Below, in pieces: positions 42,820 to 51,820 of a stretch of DNA of 64,000 bases. A program made the translations under genes and the position numbers. Each line of letters opens with the position of its first letter. The first letter of the stretch is position 1. The notes under the pieces are model-generated. The model did no database searches. It was given only the letters and a program-made list of their open reading frames with translations, and was not told the DNA's origin. Location: assembly GCF_013911645.1 (NCBI RefSeq), contig NZ_JACESV010000003.1:372001-436000 (forward strand). Direction: 5' to 3'. Origin of the DNA: Allomuricauda sp. (GTDB taxonomy: Bacteria > Bacteroidota > Bacteroidia > Flavobacteriales > Flavobacteriaceae).

Positions 42820-44142
42820 ATGAATATAACCAAAGAGCAGATTGACGATCTTAATGCAGTTGTAAAGGTTGCCATAAGCAAAGAAGACTATCAAGACAAA
42901 GTAGAGAAAATCCTAAAGGATTATAGAAAACAAGCCAACATCCCGGGCTTTAGAAAAGGCCAGGTTCCGATGGGGCTTATCAAAAAGCAGTACGGCAAGG
43001 CTGTTTTGGTGGATGAAGTGAACAAACTGCTTCAAGACAATCTGAACAAATACCTTACCGAAGAAAAATTGGATGTTTTGGGTAACCCCCTTCCAAAACA
43101 ACAAGACAATTTTGATTGGGACAAGGACAATCTCGACTTTGAATTTGAATTGGGATTGGCACCAAGCTTTGATGTCAATTTAAAGACAAAAAAAGCGGTG
43201 ACCCAATATAAAATTGTGGCCGACAAAAAAATGATCGAGGAGCAAGTGGAACGTATTCAAAAGCAATACGGAAAATTGATTTCAAAGACCGAAGTGGGCA
43301 AAACCGATGAAGTAACCGGTTTCTTTGCCAACGAAGAAGAGGAAATCGATCACAAGGCCACCATCGAAATGGATAAGATCAAGAGCAAAAAAGCTGTTGA
43401 TGCACTCGTTGGAAAAAAAGTCGGTGATACCGTTACCCTTTCCACAAAAGGACTTTTCAAGGAAGACTACCTCCTATCCGGCGCCTTGGGCATTGCCCGT
43501 GACAAAGCGGACGGCCTAAAAGTTGACGTTACCTTCACAATTGAAGAAATAAACGAGAGAGAACCAGCTGCTTTGGACCAAGAACTTTTTGATAAATTGT
43601 TCGGAGAAGGAAAAGTAACCTCCGAAAAAGAGTTGAAGGATAAAATCAAAGAAGATTCAGAAAAACAATTCGAACAACAATCCGATCAAAAATTGTTGAA
43701 CGACATCACCGAAAAATTGATTGACGAAACCAAATTTGAACTTCCTTCCGAGTTCTTGAAAAAATGGATTCAGATCAGTGGGGAAAACCCATTGACCGAA
43801 GATGAGGCCAAAGAAGAGTTCGAAAAATCGGAAAAAGGACTTCGCTACCAATTGATCGAGGGTAAAATCATACAAGAAAACGAACTTCAGGTCCAGTTTG
43901 ATGAATTGAAGGAATTCGCCAAAGGATTCATTAAATCGCAAATGGCCCAATATGGCCACATGGACCCCAAAGAAGAGGAATTGGAGAGTGTGGCAGCCAG
44001 AGTAATGAGCAATCAAGACGAGGTGAAAAGACTGTCCGAACAATTGATGAGCCAAAAACTTTTGGACCTTTACAAGGAAAAGGCCAACCTTAAGGTGAAG
44101 GAAGTATCTTATGACGACTTCATCAAGGAAGCATACAGCTAA
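42820..44142 (+). CDS. tig: Trigger factor, ribosome-associated chaperone
   Basis: 440 residues. The N-terminal ribosome-binding domain includes YRKQANIPGFRKGQVPMGLI with the G-F-R-x-G-x-x-P signature. The central PPIase-like region (about 150-250) is degenerate and acidic, and a long helical C-terminal domain follows. It folds nascent chains at the exit tunnel. It sits upstream of clpP-clpX, a classical arrangement, with a terminator between. Confidence 0.93.
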   Translation: MNITKEQIDDLNAVVKVAISKEDYQDKVEKILKDYRKQANIPGFRKGQVPMGLIKKQYGKAVLVDEVNKLLQDNLNKYLTEEKLDVLGNPLPKQQDNFDWDKDNLDFEFELGLAPSFDVNLKTKKAVTQYKIVADKKMIEEQVERIQKQYGKLISKTEVGKTDEVTGFFANEEEEIDHKATIEMDKIKSKKAVDALVGKKVGDTVTLSTKGLFKEDYLLSGALGIARDKADGLKVDVTFTIEEINEREPAALDQELFDKLFGEGKVTSEKELKDKIKEDSEKQFEQQSDQKLLNDITEKLIDETKFELPSEFLKKWIQISGENPLTEDEAKEEFEKSEKGLRYQLIEGKIIQENELQVQFDELKEFAKGFIKSQMAQYGHMDPKEEELESVAARVMSNQDEVKRLSEQLMSQKLLDLYKEKANLKVKEVSYDDFIKEAYS

Positions 44143-44174
44143 GGCTTCGCTAAAAGAAAATTAAGTATCTTTAC

Positions 44175-44210
44175 GGTGCCGGAAAGCTAATTTTTCGGCA
44201 CCTTTTTTTT
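44175..44210 (+). terminator. Intrinsic terminator after tig
   Basis: A GGTGCCG/CGGCACC stem followed by eight Ts. Confidence 0.8.
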
Positions 44211-44232
44211 AAGATAAATCGAGTCAAATCCT

Positions 44233-44910
44233 ATGGATTACGGAAAAGAATTTAAAAAATACGCCACCCAGCATCATGGCATAAACAGTATGTACTATGA
44301 CAAGCTCATGAGTACCATGTACCCCATGAACATGACGCCAAACATTATCGAAGAAAGGCAAATGAACGCAGTTGCCATGGATGTTTTCTCCAGATTGATG
44401 ATGGACAGGATTATTTTTATGGGCACGGGCATCAACGATCAAGTGGCCAATATTGTACAGGCACAGTTGCTCTTCTTGGAAAGCGCGGACGCCTCCAAGG
44501 ATATTCAAATCTATATCAACTCCCCGGGCGGAAGTGTGTATGCAGGTTTGGGCATTTACGACACCATGCAGTTTATAAAGCCGGATGTAGCCACCATTTG
44601 TACCGGTATTGCGGCATCCATGGCGGCCGTGCTGCTTTGTGCGGGACACGAAGGCAAACGCAGTGGATTGCCCCATTCCAGGGTAATGATCCACCAACCG
44701 CTTTCCGGAGCGCAGGGTCAGGCCAGTGATATTGAAATTGCGGCCCAAGAAGTGCTTAAGATCAAAAATGAACTTTACGAAATCATTTCCAAGCATTCGG
44801 GCCAATCCTTCGATAAAGTATATGAAGACAGCGACCGCGATTTCTGGATGAAGGCTCCAGAGGCCAAAGCGTATGGAATGATCGACGAAATATTAGTGAG
44901 GGAAAAATAG
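44233..44910 (+). CDS. clpP: ATP-dependent Clp protease proteolytic subunit
   Basis: 225 residues. The catalytic Ser is in TGIAASMAAVLLCAG and the His in SRVMIHQPLSGAQG; INSPGGSVYAGLGIYDTMQF precedes them. It forms a tetradecameric serine protease chamber that works with ClpX, encoded 87 bp downstream. Confidence 0.96.
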   Translation: MDYGKEFKKYATQHHGINSMYYDKLMSTMYPMNMTPNIIEERQMNAVAMDVFSRLMMDRIIFMGTGINDQVANIVQAQLLFLESADASKDIQIYINSPGGSVYAGLGIYDTMQFIKPDVATICTGIAASMAAVLLCAGHEGKRSGLPHSRVMIHQPLSGAQGQASDIEIAAQEVLKIKNELYEIISKHSGQSFDKVYEDSDRDFWMKAPEAKAYGMIDEILVREK

Positions 44911-44997
44911 AAATCCCTACAATTGATTAAAAAACAACCATTTAACGTAGAACAAATCCATTTTTTTTGCGTTATTGTTGGTTGAAGATTGAATTAT

Positions 44998-46233
44998 ATG
45001 GCAAAGGAAAATTTGGAATGTTCTTTCTGTGGTAGAAAAAAGCCGGAAACCAATTTATTGATCGCCGGACTTGATGCGCATATTTGCGATAGATGTATTG
45101 AGCAAGCCCATAGCATTGTAGCCGAAGAGTCCAAGCAATCAAAAAACCAAGATCTATCCTCCGAACTGGTCTTAAAAAAACCTATGGAGATCCATGATTT
45201 CTTGGACACATTCGTAATAGGACAAGAAAGAACCAAGAAGGTAATGTCCGTAGCAGTTTATAACCACTACAAAAGATTGTTGCAGCCCAAGGGCAAGGAT
45301 GAGGATATCGAAATCCAAAAAAGCAATATTATTATGGTGGGGCAAACCGGAACCGGAAAAACCCTTATTGCCAAAACTATTGCCAAAATGCTCAATGTAC
45401 CCCTTGCCATTGTTGATGCCACAGTTTTAACCGAGGCCGGTTACGTTGGTGAAGATGTGGAAAGTATTTTGACCCGCTTGCTACAAGCGGCAGACTACAA
45501 TTTGGAAAAAGCGGAACGCGGTATTGTCTTTATTGATGAAATAGACAAAATCGCCCGAAAGAGCGATAACCCGTCCATTACCCGCGATGTATCCGGGGAA
45601 GGGGTTCAGCAAGGACTTTTAAAACTTTTGGAAGGTACCACCGTTAACGTTCCACCTAAAGGTGGCCGCAAACACCCCGACCAAAAATTCATAGAGGTAA
45701 ATACCGAAAACATCCTTTTTGTTGCAGGTGGTGCCTTTGATGGTATAGAACGTATCATTACCAAACGTTTGAACATGCAAGCGGTAGGGTACAGTGCTTC
45801 CAAAGCAGAGGAAAACCTGGACCAAGAAAATATCCTTCAATATATCATCCCTAAGGACTTGAAGGAGTTTGGTCTTATCCCTGAAATTATCGGAAGGCTC
45901 CCTGTGCTCACCCATATGAACCCGTTGGATGCAAAAACGCTTCGTGCCATTTTAACGGAACCGAAAAATGCCATCATCAAGCAGTACGAAAAACTGTTTG
46001 CCATGGATGACATCAAGTTTACCATTACCGACCAGGCATTGGACTATATTGTTGAAAAAGCAGTGGAATACAAACTAGGGGCACGAGGTTTGCGCTCCCT
46101 GTGCGAAGCGGTCTTTACCGACGCCATGTTCTCCCTACCTAGTAGTGATGAAACAGAGTTTAAGGTAACAAAAGGATATGCCGAGAAAAAGCTCTCGTAC
46201 GAAACAGTGAAAAAATTAAAAGCAGTCTCTTAA
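44998..46233 (+). CDS. clpX: ATP-dependent Clp protease ATP-binding subunit
   Basis: 411 residues from [20 protein letters not shown]. The zinc-binding domain has CSFC and CDRC. Walker A is [16 protein letters not shown], Walker [11 protein letters not shown], and the ClpP-contacting loop IGF-equivalent lies late in the AAA+ domain. It unfolds substrates for ClpP. A start three codons earlier (44989) is possible. The last codons form one arm of a terminator hairpin. Confidence 0.96.
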   Translation: MAKENLECSFCGRKKPETNLLIAGLDAHICDRCIEQAHSIVAEESKQSKNQDLSSELVLKKPMEIHDFLDTFVIGQERTKKVMSVAVYNHYKRLLQPKGKDEDIEIQKSNIIMVGQTGTGKTLIAKTIAKMLNVPLAIVDATVLTEAGYVGEDVESILTRLLQAADYNLEKAERGIVFIDEIDKIARKSDNPSITRDVSGEGVQQGLLKLLEGTTVNVPPKGGRKHPDQKFIEVNTENILFVAGGAFDGIERIITKRLNMQAVGYSASKAEENLDQENILQYIIPKDLKEFGLIPEIIGRLPVLTHMNPLDAKTLRAILTEPKNAIIKQYEKLFAMDDIKFTITDQALDYIVEKAVEYKLGARGLRSLCEAVFTDAMFSLPSSDETEFKVTKGYAEKKLSYETVKKLKAVS

Positions 46234-46247
46234 TTTAGACTGCTTTT
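46218..46247. terminator. Bidirectional terminator overlapping two convergent stop codons
   Basis: An AAAAGCAGTCT/AGACTGCTTTT perfect 11-bp stem with an 8-nt loop. It includes the last codons of clpX and of the minus-strand hydrolase-like gene, whose stops are 1 bp apart. Confidence 0.85.
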
Positions 46248-46777
46248 TTAGTAACATTCTCCAATAGCTCCAAACTAATCTCCGAGATAATTTTCTCATC
46301 GGAATAAAGGGTGTGCCCAAAATTGGGAACAATCCTTAGATTGGCACCAACACTTTTGGCCCACTTTAACCTGGGCTTGGACTTATCGCACTCACCGTAA
46401 ATTAATTGCACATCGGTAGGCGCTGCTTGTTCTTCTGTTTCAATTCCAATAGCAGAAATAGCGGTAATTGTTTTTGCTGGCAAGCCCATTAACGAAGCTT
46501 TGTAAATAACCGTTGCTCCCATACCAAAAGCTAAATAATGCGCTGGTTGGGTTTCCTTTTTGATCAGGTTGGATACCGCCCTTTTAATTCCGTTTTCCTT
46601 AAAAGCCTTATCTATATTTTCTTCCGAGGAAATAGAAACATCAATATTGCCCAATTGTTGACAATCGTAAAAAACAATATCGTAGTACTGTTGAAGATAA
46701 CCAAAATAAGAGGCTATCCAAAGTCCTTTTTTGGATCCCCATTTGTCTGAAATTATAACAAGTTTTTCTTCTGCCAT
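46235..46777 (-). CDS. Alpha/beta-hydrolase-fold protein lacking the nucleophile
   Basis: 180 residues. The fold is suggested by VIISDKWGSKKGLWIASYFG, the DVQLIYGECDKSKP strand with its acid, and the C-terminal NFGHTLYSDEKI with the His position. The nucleophile elbow reads LAFGMGATVIYKA. Aligned to the usual GHSMGGT, the Ser position is Gly, so it is probably a non-hydrolytic member. It is also shorter than typical enzymes (250-300). Role unknown. Convergent with clpX. Confidence 0.65.
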   Translation of the reverse strand: MAEEKLVIISDKWGSKKGLWIASYFGYLQQYYDIVFYDCQQLGNIDVSISSEENIDKAFKENGIKRAVSNLIKKETQPAHYLAFGMGATVIYKASLMGLPAKTITAISAIGIETEEQAAPTDVQLIYGECDKSKPRLKWAKSVGANLRIVPNFGHTLYSDEKIISEISLELLENVTKKAV

Positions 46778-46951
46778 GATTTTAATGGTTTTGTGTTTAC
46801 AAAAAGATTTGATAGGGGGAATTTCATCAATAAACGTTGCAAATCCTCTTTTATTTGTTCAAAAGAAAAAATTCTACGGTGAACGGTTCAAATTTACGAA
46901 AACGTTTTCGTAAACCTCAGATGAATGTCGATTTTTTACGATAATCTACCC

Positions 46952-48466
46952 CTATTGGATATTCATTTGAAGAAGTTCCTCGATACAATTCCTCTCATTG
47001 GACAATCTTGGAATCTTGTGTTGGCCACCCAGCTTGTTCTGGGACTTGAGCCACTGATGGAACAAATTCTTACGAGCTACATGCACTTTGGGCATCTTTA
47101 AAGTGATATTGTTATAACGTTTTGCCTCGTAGTCCGAGTTCAGGGATTTAAGGGCATTGTCCAGCATTTCAGTAAAATAGGCAATACTCTCCGGTGGTTT
47201 TCTAAATTCTATCATCCACTCATGTGCGCCTTTTTCCTTGCCCGTCATAAAAATGGGGGCGGCGGTGTAATCCACTATCTCTGCCGCTGTCTTTAGGCAA
47301 ACTTGTTTTAAGGCTTCCTCTGCATTTTCTATGATCAACTCTTCGCCAAATACATTGATATGGTGCTTGGTACGTCCGGTAATCTTGATTCGATATGGGT
47401 TTTTAGAGGTAAATCGTATGGTGTCACCAATTTTATATCGCCATAGGCCTGCATTGGTCGTGATGACCATGGCATAATTAACGCCCAGTTGAACGTCCCA
47501 AAGCGGAATGGCCTCTTCTCCTTCCCCATTGGAATCCATCGGGATAAACTCGTAGAAAATCCCATAGTCCAACATCAGTAAAAGCTCATCGGAATTGTTT
47601 TGATCCTGGATACCGAAGAACCCTTCGGATGCATTATAGGTTTCGTAATAATTGAACCTTTTTCTGGGCAAGAGTTTTTTATACTGGTTCTTATAGGGCG
47701 TAAAACTTACCCCTCCGTGAAAATACACCTCCAAATTTTCCCAAATCTCGAACAAGTGGTTTTTCCCTGTCTTCTCCAAAACCTGATTGAGCAATACCAA
47801 CATCCAAGACGGCACGCCGACCAAACTGGTCACATTCTCACGGATGCTTTCCTCAATAATGGCCTCCAATTTAGACTCCCACTCGGTCATAAGGGAAACC
47901 TTGTTGCTCGGTGTACTGCTGTATTCGGCCCAAAGTGGCATATTATCGATCAATATGGCAGAGAGATCGCCAAAAAAAGTCCCGTTATCCTCGTAAAGTT
48001 CCTTGCTGCCGCCCAATCTTAAACTTTTCCCTGTAAATAATTGAGAGTTTTCATTGTTGTTGAGGTACAGGCACAACAAGTCCTTGCTCGATTTGTAATG
48101 GCAATCCTCCAAGGCCTCGGTACTTACGGGAATAAACTTGCTCTTTGCATTGGTGGTCCCGCTGCTTTTGGCAAACCATTTAATGGAAGTGGGCCAAAAC
48201 AGGTTCTGCTCGCCCCTACGTGTACGCTCAATAAGCGGGGCAACATCTTCGTAGGTTACAATAGGCACCCTATTCCGGAATTCATCATACTTGGGCAAAT
48301 CTTGAAATCCATATTGTTTCCCGATCATCGTATCTTTGGAAAAGTCCAAAAGCTGGTGCAGCACCTCATTCTGAACATCCAAAGGATACTTTAAAAAAAG
48401 CTCTATTTGATGGTAGCGCTTTCTCAATAACCAAGAAGCAATGGAGTTGAATAATGGTATTGGCAT
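46952..48466 (-). CDS. GH3-family acyl-adenylating enzyme
   Basis: 504 residues. GH3 signatures: WFAKSSGTTNAKSKFIPVST (ATP-phosphate loop), NYYETYNASEGFFGIQDQNN (adenylate motif) and LWRYKIGDTIRFTSKNPYRI. Plant members conjugate acyl acids such as indole acetate to amino acids. Bacteroidota homologues are common but their substrates are uncharacterised as far as I know. Single gene, no obvious operon partners. Confidence 0.92.
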   Translation of the reverse strand: MPIPLFNSIASWLLRKRYHQIELFLKYPLDVQNEVLHQLLDFSKDTMIGKQYGFQDLPKYDEFRNRVPIVTYEDVAPLIERTRRGEQNLFWPTSIKWFAKSSGTTNAKSKFIPVSTEALEDCHYKSSKDLLCLYLNNNENSQLFTGKSLRLGGSKELYEDNGTFFGDLSAILIDNMPLWAEYSSTPSNKVSLMTEWESKLEAIIEESIRENVTSLVGVPSWMLVLLNQVLEKTGKNHLFEIWENLEVYFHGGVSFTPYKNQYKKLLPRKRFNYYETYNASEGFFGIQDQNNSDELLLMLDYGIFYEFIPMDSNGEGEEAIPLWDVQLGVNYAMVITTNAGLWRYKIGDTIRFTSKNPYRIKITGRTKHHINVFGEELIIENAEEALKQVCLKTAAEIVDYTAAPIFMTGKEKGAHEWMIEFRKPPESIAYFTEMLDNALKSLNSDYEAKRYNNITLKMPKVHVARKNLFHQWLKSQNKLGGQHKIPRLSNERNCIEELLQMNIQ

Positions 48467-48564
48467 TTTAGGTATCTTTAACCAAAGAAACTAAGGTTGG
48501 TCCAACCGCTAAAATAGCTTTTCTAACACTCATTTTCAAATAAGATAAATACATTCATTTTAAT

Positions 48565-49359
48565 ATGCTATACGAAGGAGTACTGAGGAAGATGCGAACG
48601 GAAATCGGAAGTCCCATTCAATATTTTTTGGTTTTTGAGAACGACTTTATCAATATGAATCAAGGGCTGAACAAGGAACTTCAGATTGATTTTATCAAAT
48701 TTCAATGCTTAAACTGTGGTGAGGACAAACCTATTTATCGGCAGGGGTTTTGCAAATCCTGTTTTTTTGAAACGCCCCGTGCCGGCGACTGGATCATGAA
48801 ACCCGAACTGAGTACGGCCCATTTGGACAAGGAGGACCGTGACCTTGTGTTTGAAAAAAAGATGCAGCTACAGCCACACATTGTGTATTTGGCCAATTCC
48901 AGCAACATTAAAGTTGGGGTTACCCGTAAATCGCAGGTGCCAACCCGATGGATAGACCAAGGGGCTCACGAGGCCATCGAAATTGTAGAGGTTCCCAACC
49001 GTTATTTGGCAGGGATTACCGAGGTTGCCCTCAAAGACCATGTGAGCGACAAGACCAGCTGGCAAAAAATGCTCAAAAATGATATTGAGGATGTGGATTT
49101 GGTAGCGTGGCGCAACAAGTTAAAGGCAAGCATCCCAGATGAGGCCATTGCTTATTTTTTGGATGATAAAGAAGAGACCCATTTGGAGTTTCCCGTGCTG
49201 CAATATCCTGAAAAGGTAAAAAGCCTTAATTTGGACAAAACCCCAAGCTATAAAGGCGTGCTTAAGGGCATTAAGGGGCAATACCTCATTTTTGAGGACA
49301 ATACAGTATTCAATGTTAGGGGTAGCGAGGGTTATTATGTAGGGATCGCCTTCAAATAA
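48565..49359 (+). CDS. DUF2797 zinc-ribbon protein
   Basis: 264 residues. A four-Cys zinc ribbon at about 49-68 (CLNCGEDKPIYRQGFCKSCF) is followed by HIVYLANSSNIKVGVTRKSQ, VPTRWIDQGAHEAI and EVALKDHVSDKTSWQKML. These mark DUF2797. The middle region (VYLA...KVGVT...RW) resembles a GIY-YIG-like arrangement, but I would not claim nuclease activity. Function unknown. Single gene divergent from GH3. Confidence 0.9.
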   Translation: MLYEGVLRKMRTEIGSPIQYFLVFENDFINMNQGLNKELQIDFIKFQCLNCGEDKPIYRQGFCKSCFFETPRAGDWIMKPELSTAHLDKEDRDLVFEKKMQLQPHIVYLANSSNIKVGVTRKSQVPTRWIDQGAHEAIEIVEVPNRYLAGITEVALKDHVSDKTSWQKMLKNDIEDVDLVAWRNKLKASIPDEAIAYFLDDKEETHLEFPVLQYPEKVKSLNLDKTPSYKGVLKGIKGQYLIFEDNTVFNVRGSEGYYVGIAFK

Positions 49360-49552
49360 TCCCAGACTTTCCAATTTGAATCCTTAATGTTCGGGAGATA
49401 TACTTTCCCATTAAAAATAAATCCCTGATTATGGGTGTTTTACGATAAAAACACCTATTTTAAAGAAATATTTCGCTCCCACGTTGTTGATCATGGTTAG
49501 GTTTTTAGGGCGTCAACAATATGCCTTTACCATTCTAACCAACACCACCAAC

Positions 49553-50887
49553 ATGAAAAACTTTCCCAACGCCTTTGTTATCCTCCTAGGTGTAATTCTC
49601 CTGGTTTGGATACTCACTTACACCATACCGCAAGGGACTTACGAAAGAATAGTTGATTCGGAAACCGGTATTACTCGTGTGGTCAATGACTCGTACCAAC
49701 AAATAGACACAGATAGCCCATCCTTTTTTGACCTTATAGTTTCCATACCTAAGGGAATAGCGGACCGTGCCGAACTAATTGTTCTCATTCTTTTGATCGG
49801 AGGCTGTTTTTATATTATTGAAAAAACAGAAACCTTTAATCAAGGATTGGCAAAACTGGTTTCATCTCTAAAGGGAAAAGAAAATTTGGCCCTTGTAATG
49901 CTTGCCGGGCTATTTACAGCAGGCGGAGCAACCATTGGTTTACAAGAAGAAGTAGTGGCCCTAGTCCCAATTTTGCTTTTGTTCGGTAAAAGTTTGGGCC
50001 ACAACGCTTTTACCATGATTTTTGCCAGCTATGGTTCCACTGTAGTTGGTAGTTCCTTTGGTCCCTCTAACCCCTTTGGGGTTATCATTGCACAAAAAGA
50101 AGCTGCCTTACCTCTTTTGTCGGGGAGTTCTTTTCGACTCGTAGCACTCTTTATCGCCTTTGCCGTCTGGTCGGTTTACCTTCTCTATTACGCCAAAAGA
50201 AACAGGGTTGAAAAAGTAAAAATGGCCACGGAAAACACCTCGATGAATCTTCGCAACAAAATAATTCTATCGTTGTTGACCCTTACGTTTGCCTTTGTTG
50301 TTTTTGGAATAATCCGATTTGATTGGGGCTTTAGCGAAATGTCGGGCTGCTTTTTTGCACTAGGTATACTCTCTGGACTTATTGCGAAAATGGGGTGGAA
50401 CAAAACTGGCGAAACCTATGTCGCAGGGATGAAAGAAATGGTTTTTGCCTGTATCATTATAGGATTGGCCAACAGCATTTCTATCCTGTTGAAAGATGGA
50501 ATGATCATGGATACCATTGTTTATGGTTTATTTGGACCTTTGCAATACCTTCCTCCAGCGGCTTCTGGAGTTCTTATGATGGTTTCACACTCCCTTTTAC
50601 ATTTTCCTGTTCCCAGCTATTCCGGGCAAGCGGTTTTAACCATGCCCATATTGGTACCTCTTTCGGATTTAATAGGGTTATCTAGACAAGTTTGCGTGTT
50701 GGCCTTTCAATATGGGGCCATTATGTCCGATATGATCGTACCTACCAATGGTGCATTAATGGCCATAATAGCCATCGCCAAAATCCCATATGATAAATGG
50801 TTAAAATTTGCACTTAAACCCACTTTGCTCATGCTTTTGATTGGGGCGATTACCATTATAACAGCCGTTGTCTTAGGGTACAACTAA
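49553..50887 (+). CDS. YfcC-family (C4-dicarboxylate/arginine-type) membrane transporter
   Basis: 444 residues from MKNFPNAFVILLGVILLVWI. About 11-12 membrane segments, with IPQGTYERIVD after the first, AGGATIGLQEEVVALVPILL, SYGSTVVGSSFGPSNPFGVI and a C-terminal SDMIVPTNGALMAIIAIAKI. YfcC proteins are predicted basic amino-acid or dicarboxylate carriers; the substrate is not determined. I prefer the Met at 49553 over upstream Mets in the leader. Confidence 0.88.
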   Translation: MKNFPNAFVILLGVILLVWILTYTIPQGTYERIVDSETGITRVVNDSYQQIDTDSPSFFDLIVSIPKGIADRAELIVLILLIGGCFYIIEKTETFNQGLAKLVSSLKGKENLALVMLAGLFTAGGATIGLQEEVVALVPILLLFGKSLGHNAFTMIFASYGSTVVGSSFGPSNPFGVIIAQKEAALPLLSGSSFRLVALFIAFAVWSVYLLYYAKRNRVEKVKMATENTSMNLRNKIILSLLTLTFAFVVFGIIRFDWGFSEMSGCFFALGILSGLIAKMGWNKTGETYVAGMKEMVFACIIIGLANSISILLKDGMIMDTIVYGLFGPLQYLPPAASGVLMMVSHSLLHFPVPSYSGQAVLTMPILVPLSDLIGLSRQVCVLAFQYGAIMSDMIVPTNGALMAIIAIAKIPYDKWLKFALKPTLLMLLIGAITIITAVVLGYN

Positions 50888-50930
50888 TAGTCAAATTTTG
50901 TAGATTAGACACTCCTATTTAAATCCAATC

Positions 50931-51698
50931 ATGCTCAAGTTTTTCAGAAAAATCAGAAAGGAATTGATTGCCAAGAAAAAAGTCAGCAATTACATTTTGT
51001 ATGCCTTAGGCGAAATTGTTTTAGTGGTAATAGGTATTCTTATTGCCCTTGCCATAAACAATGCCAACGAGCTCAGCATAAAAAAGGAGAAGGAACAAAT
51101 CTATCTTACAGGGCTTAGGGATGAGTTCGAAACCAGCCAAATCAAATTAAAAGAACTCATCTCTTTTAACAAACAAAGTTATGAGGATGCCAAAAAAATT
51201 GTAATCTACATGCAAAACACAGAGGCTTTACCGAACGAGCAGGAGCTTGCCAATTTGCTCTATAATGCCTTTGCATTTGATATATCTTTCAATCCCAACA
51301 ATTCCCTATTGGAAGAAATGATCAATTCAGGAAGTTTAAAGGACATATCTAACCCACGCTTGCGGATTTTGCTAACCAACTGGATTTCTTTCATGGAGGA
51401 TGTATCTAAACAGGAAATTATGCTTGATACGGAAAGGGACAAAATCATTGATATGTTTCGTAGCAAGGTAAATAGTATTAAAACCATTTACGACCTGACC
51501 GGTGTTTCTAGCGAACTGGGGCTTCCTGAAAGTTCTGAACAAACTAGCAACCGCAATCTACTATTATCAAAAGAGTTTGAGAACAATATGCTTATGTTCA
51601 TCCTAACAAGTATAAAAACGGAGACAACTCATTACAATCCTTTAATGCAAAGTATAGATGAGATTCTGAAAACCATCGATACCGAAATAAAGGAATAA
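50931..51698 (+). CDS. DUF6090 family membrane protein
   Basis: 255 residues. The N-terminus has basic residues followed by one membrane helix (YILYALGEIVLVVIGILIAL) and the AINNANE motif typical of DUF6090. A helical, probably periplasmic domain with coiled-coil character follows. The family is very common in Flavobacteriia and functionally unknown. It follows the YfcC gene by 43 bp, perhaps in one unit. Confidence 0.87.
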   Translation: MLKFFRKIRKELIAKKKVSNYILYALGEIVLVVIGILIALAINNANELSIKKEKEQIYLTGLRDEFETSQIKLKELISFNKQSYEDAKKIVIYMQNTEALPNEQELANLLYNAFAFDISFNPNNSLLEEMINSGSLKDISNPRLRILLTNWISFMEDVSKQEIMLDTERDKIIDMFRSKVNSIKTIYDLTGVSSELGLPESSEQTSNRNLLLSKEFENNMLMFILTSIKTETTHYNPLMQSIDEILKTIDTEIKE

Positions 51699-51734
51699 AA
51701 AGAAGCGGTTTAAAAAGTGACAAGATTTTTGCTT

Positions 51735-51807
51735 TGTCAGGTTGAGCGCAGTCGAAACCCAATGACTATTAGAACATTTTAAATTCTCGACTGCACTTAA
51801 ACTGACA
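51735..51807. repeat. REP-like two-arm repeat
   Basis: The left arm TGTCAGGTTGAGCGCAGTCG and the inverted right arm, whose reverse complement begins TGTCAGTTTAAGTGCAGTCG, match at 18 of 21 positions. They are separated by about 31 bp and lie between two convergent genes. Confidence 0.7.
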
Positions 51808-51820
51808 AATAACTGTCTTT

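Noticed and set aside
48565..49359. DUF2797 protein as a third GIY-YIG nuclease
   Set aside because: Only a loose resemblance around VYLA...KVGVT; zinc ribbon and remaining motifs fit DUF2797, and catalytic residues cannot be assigned.
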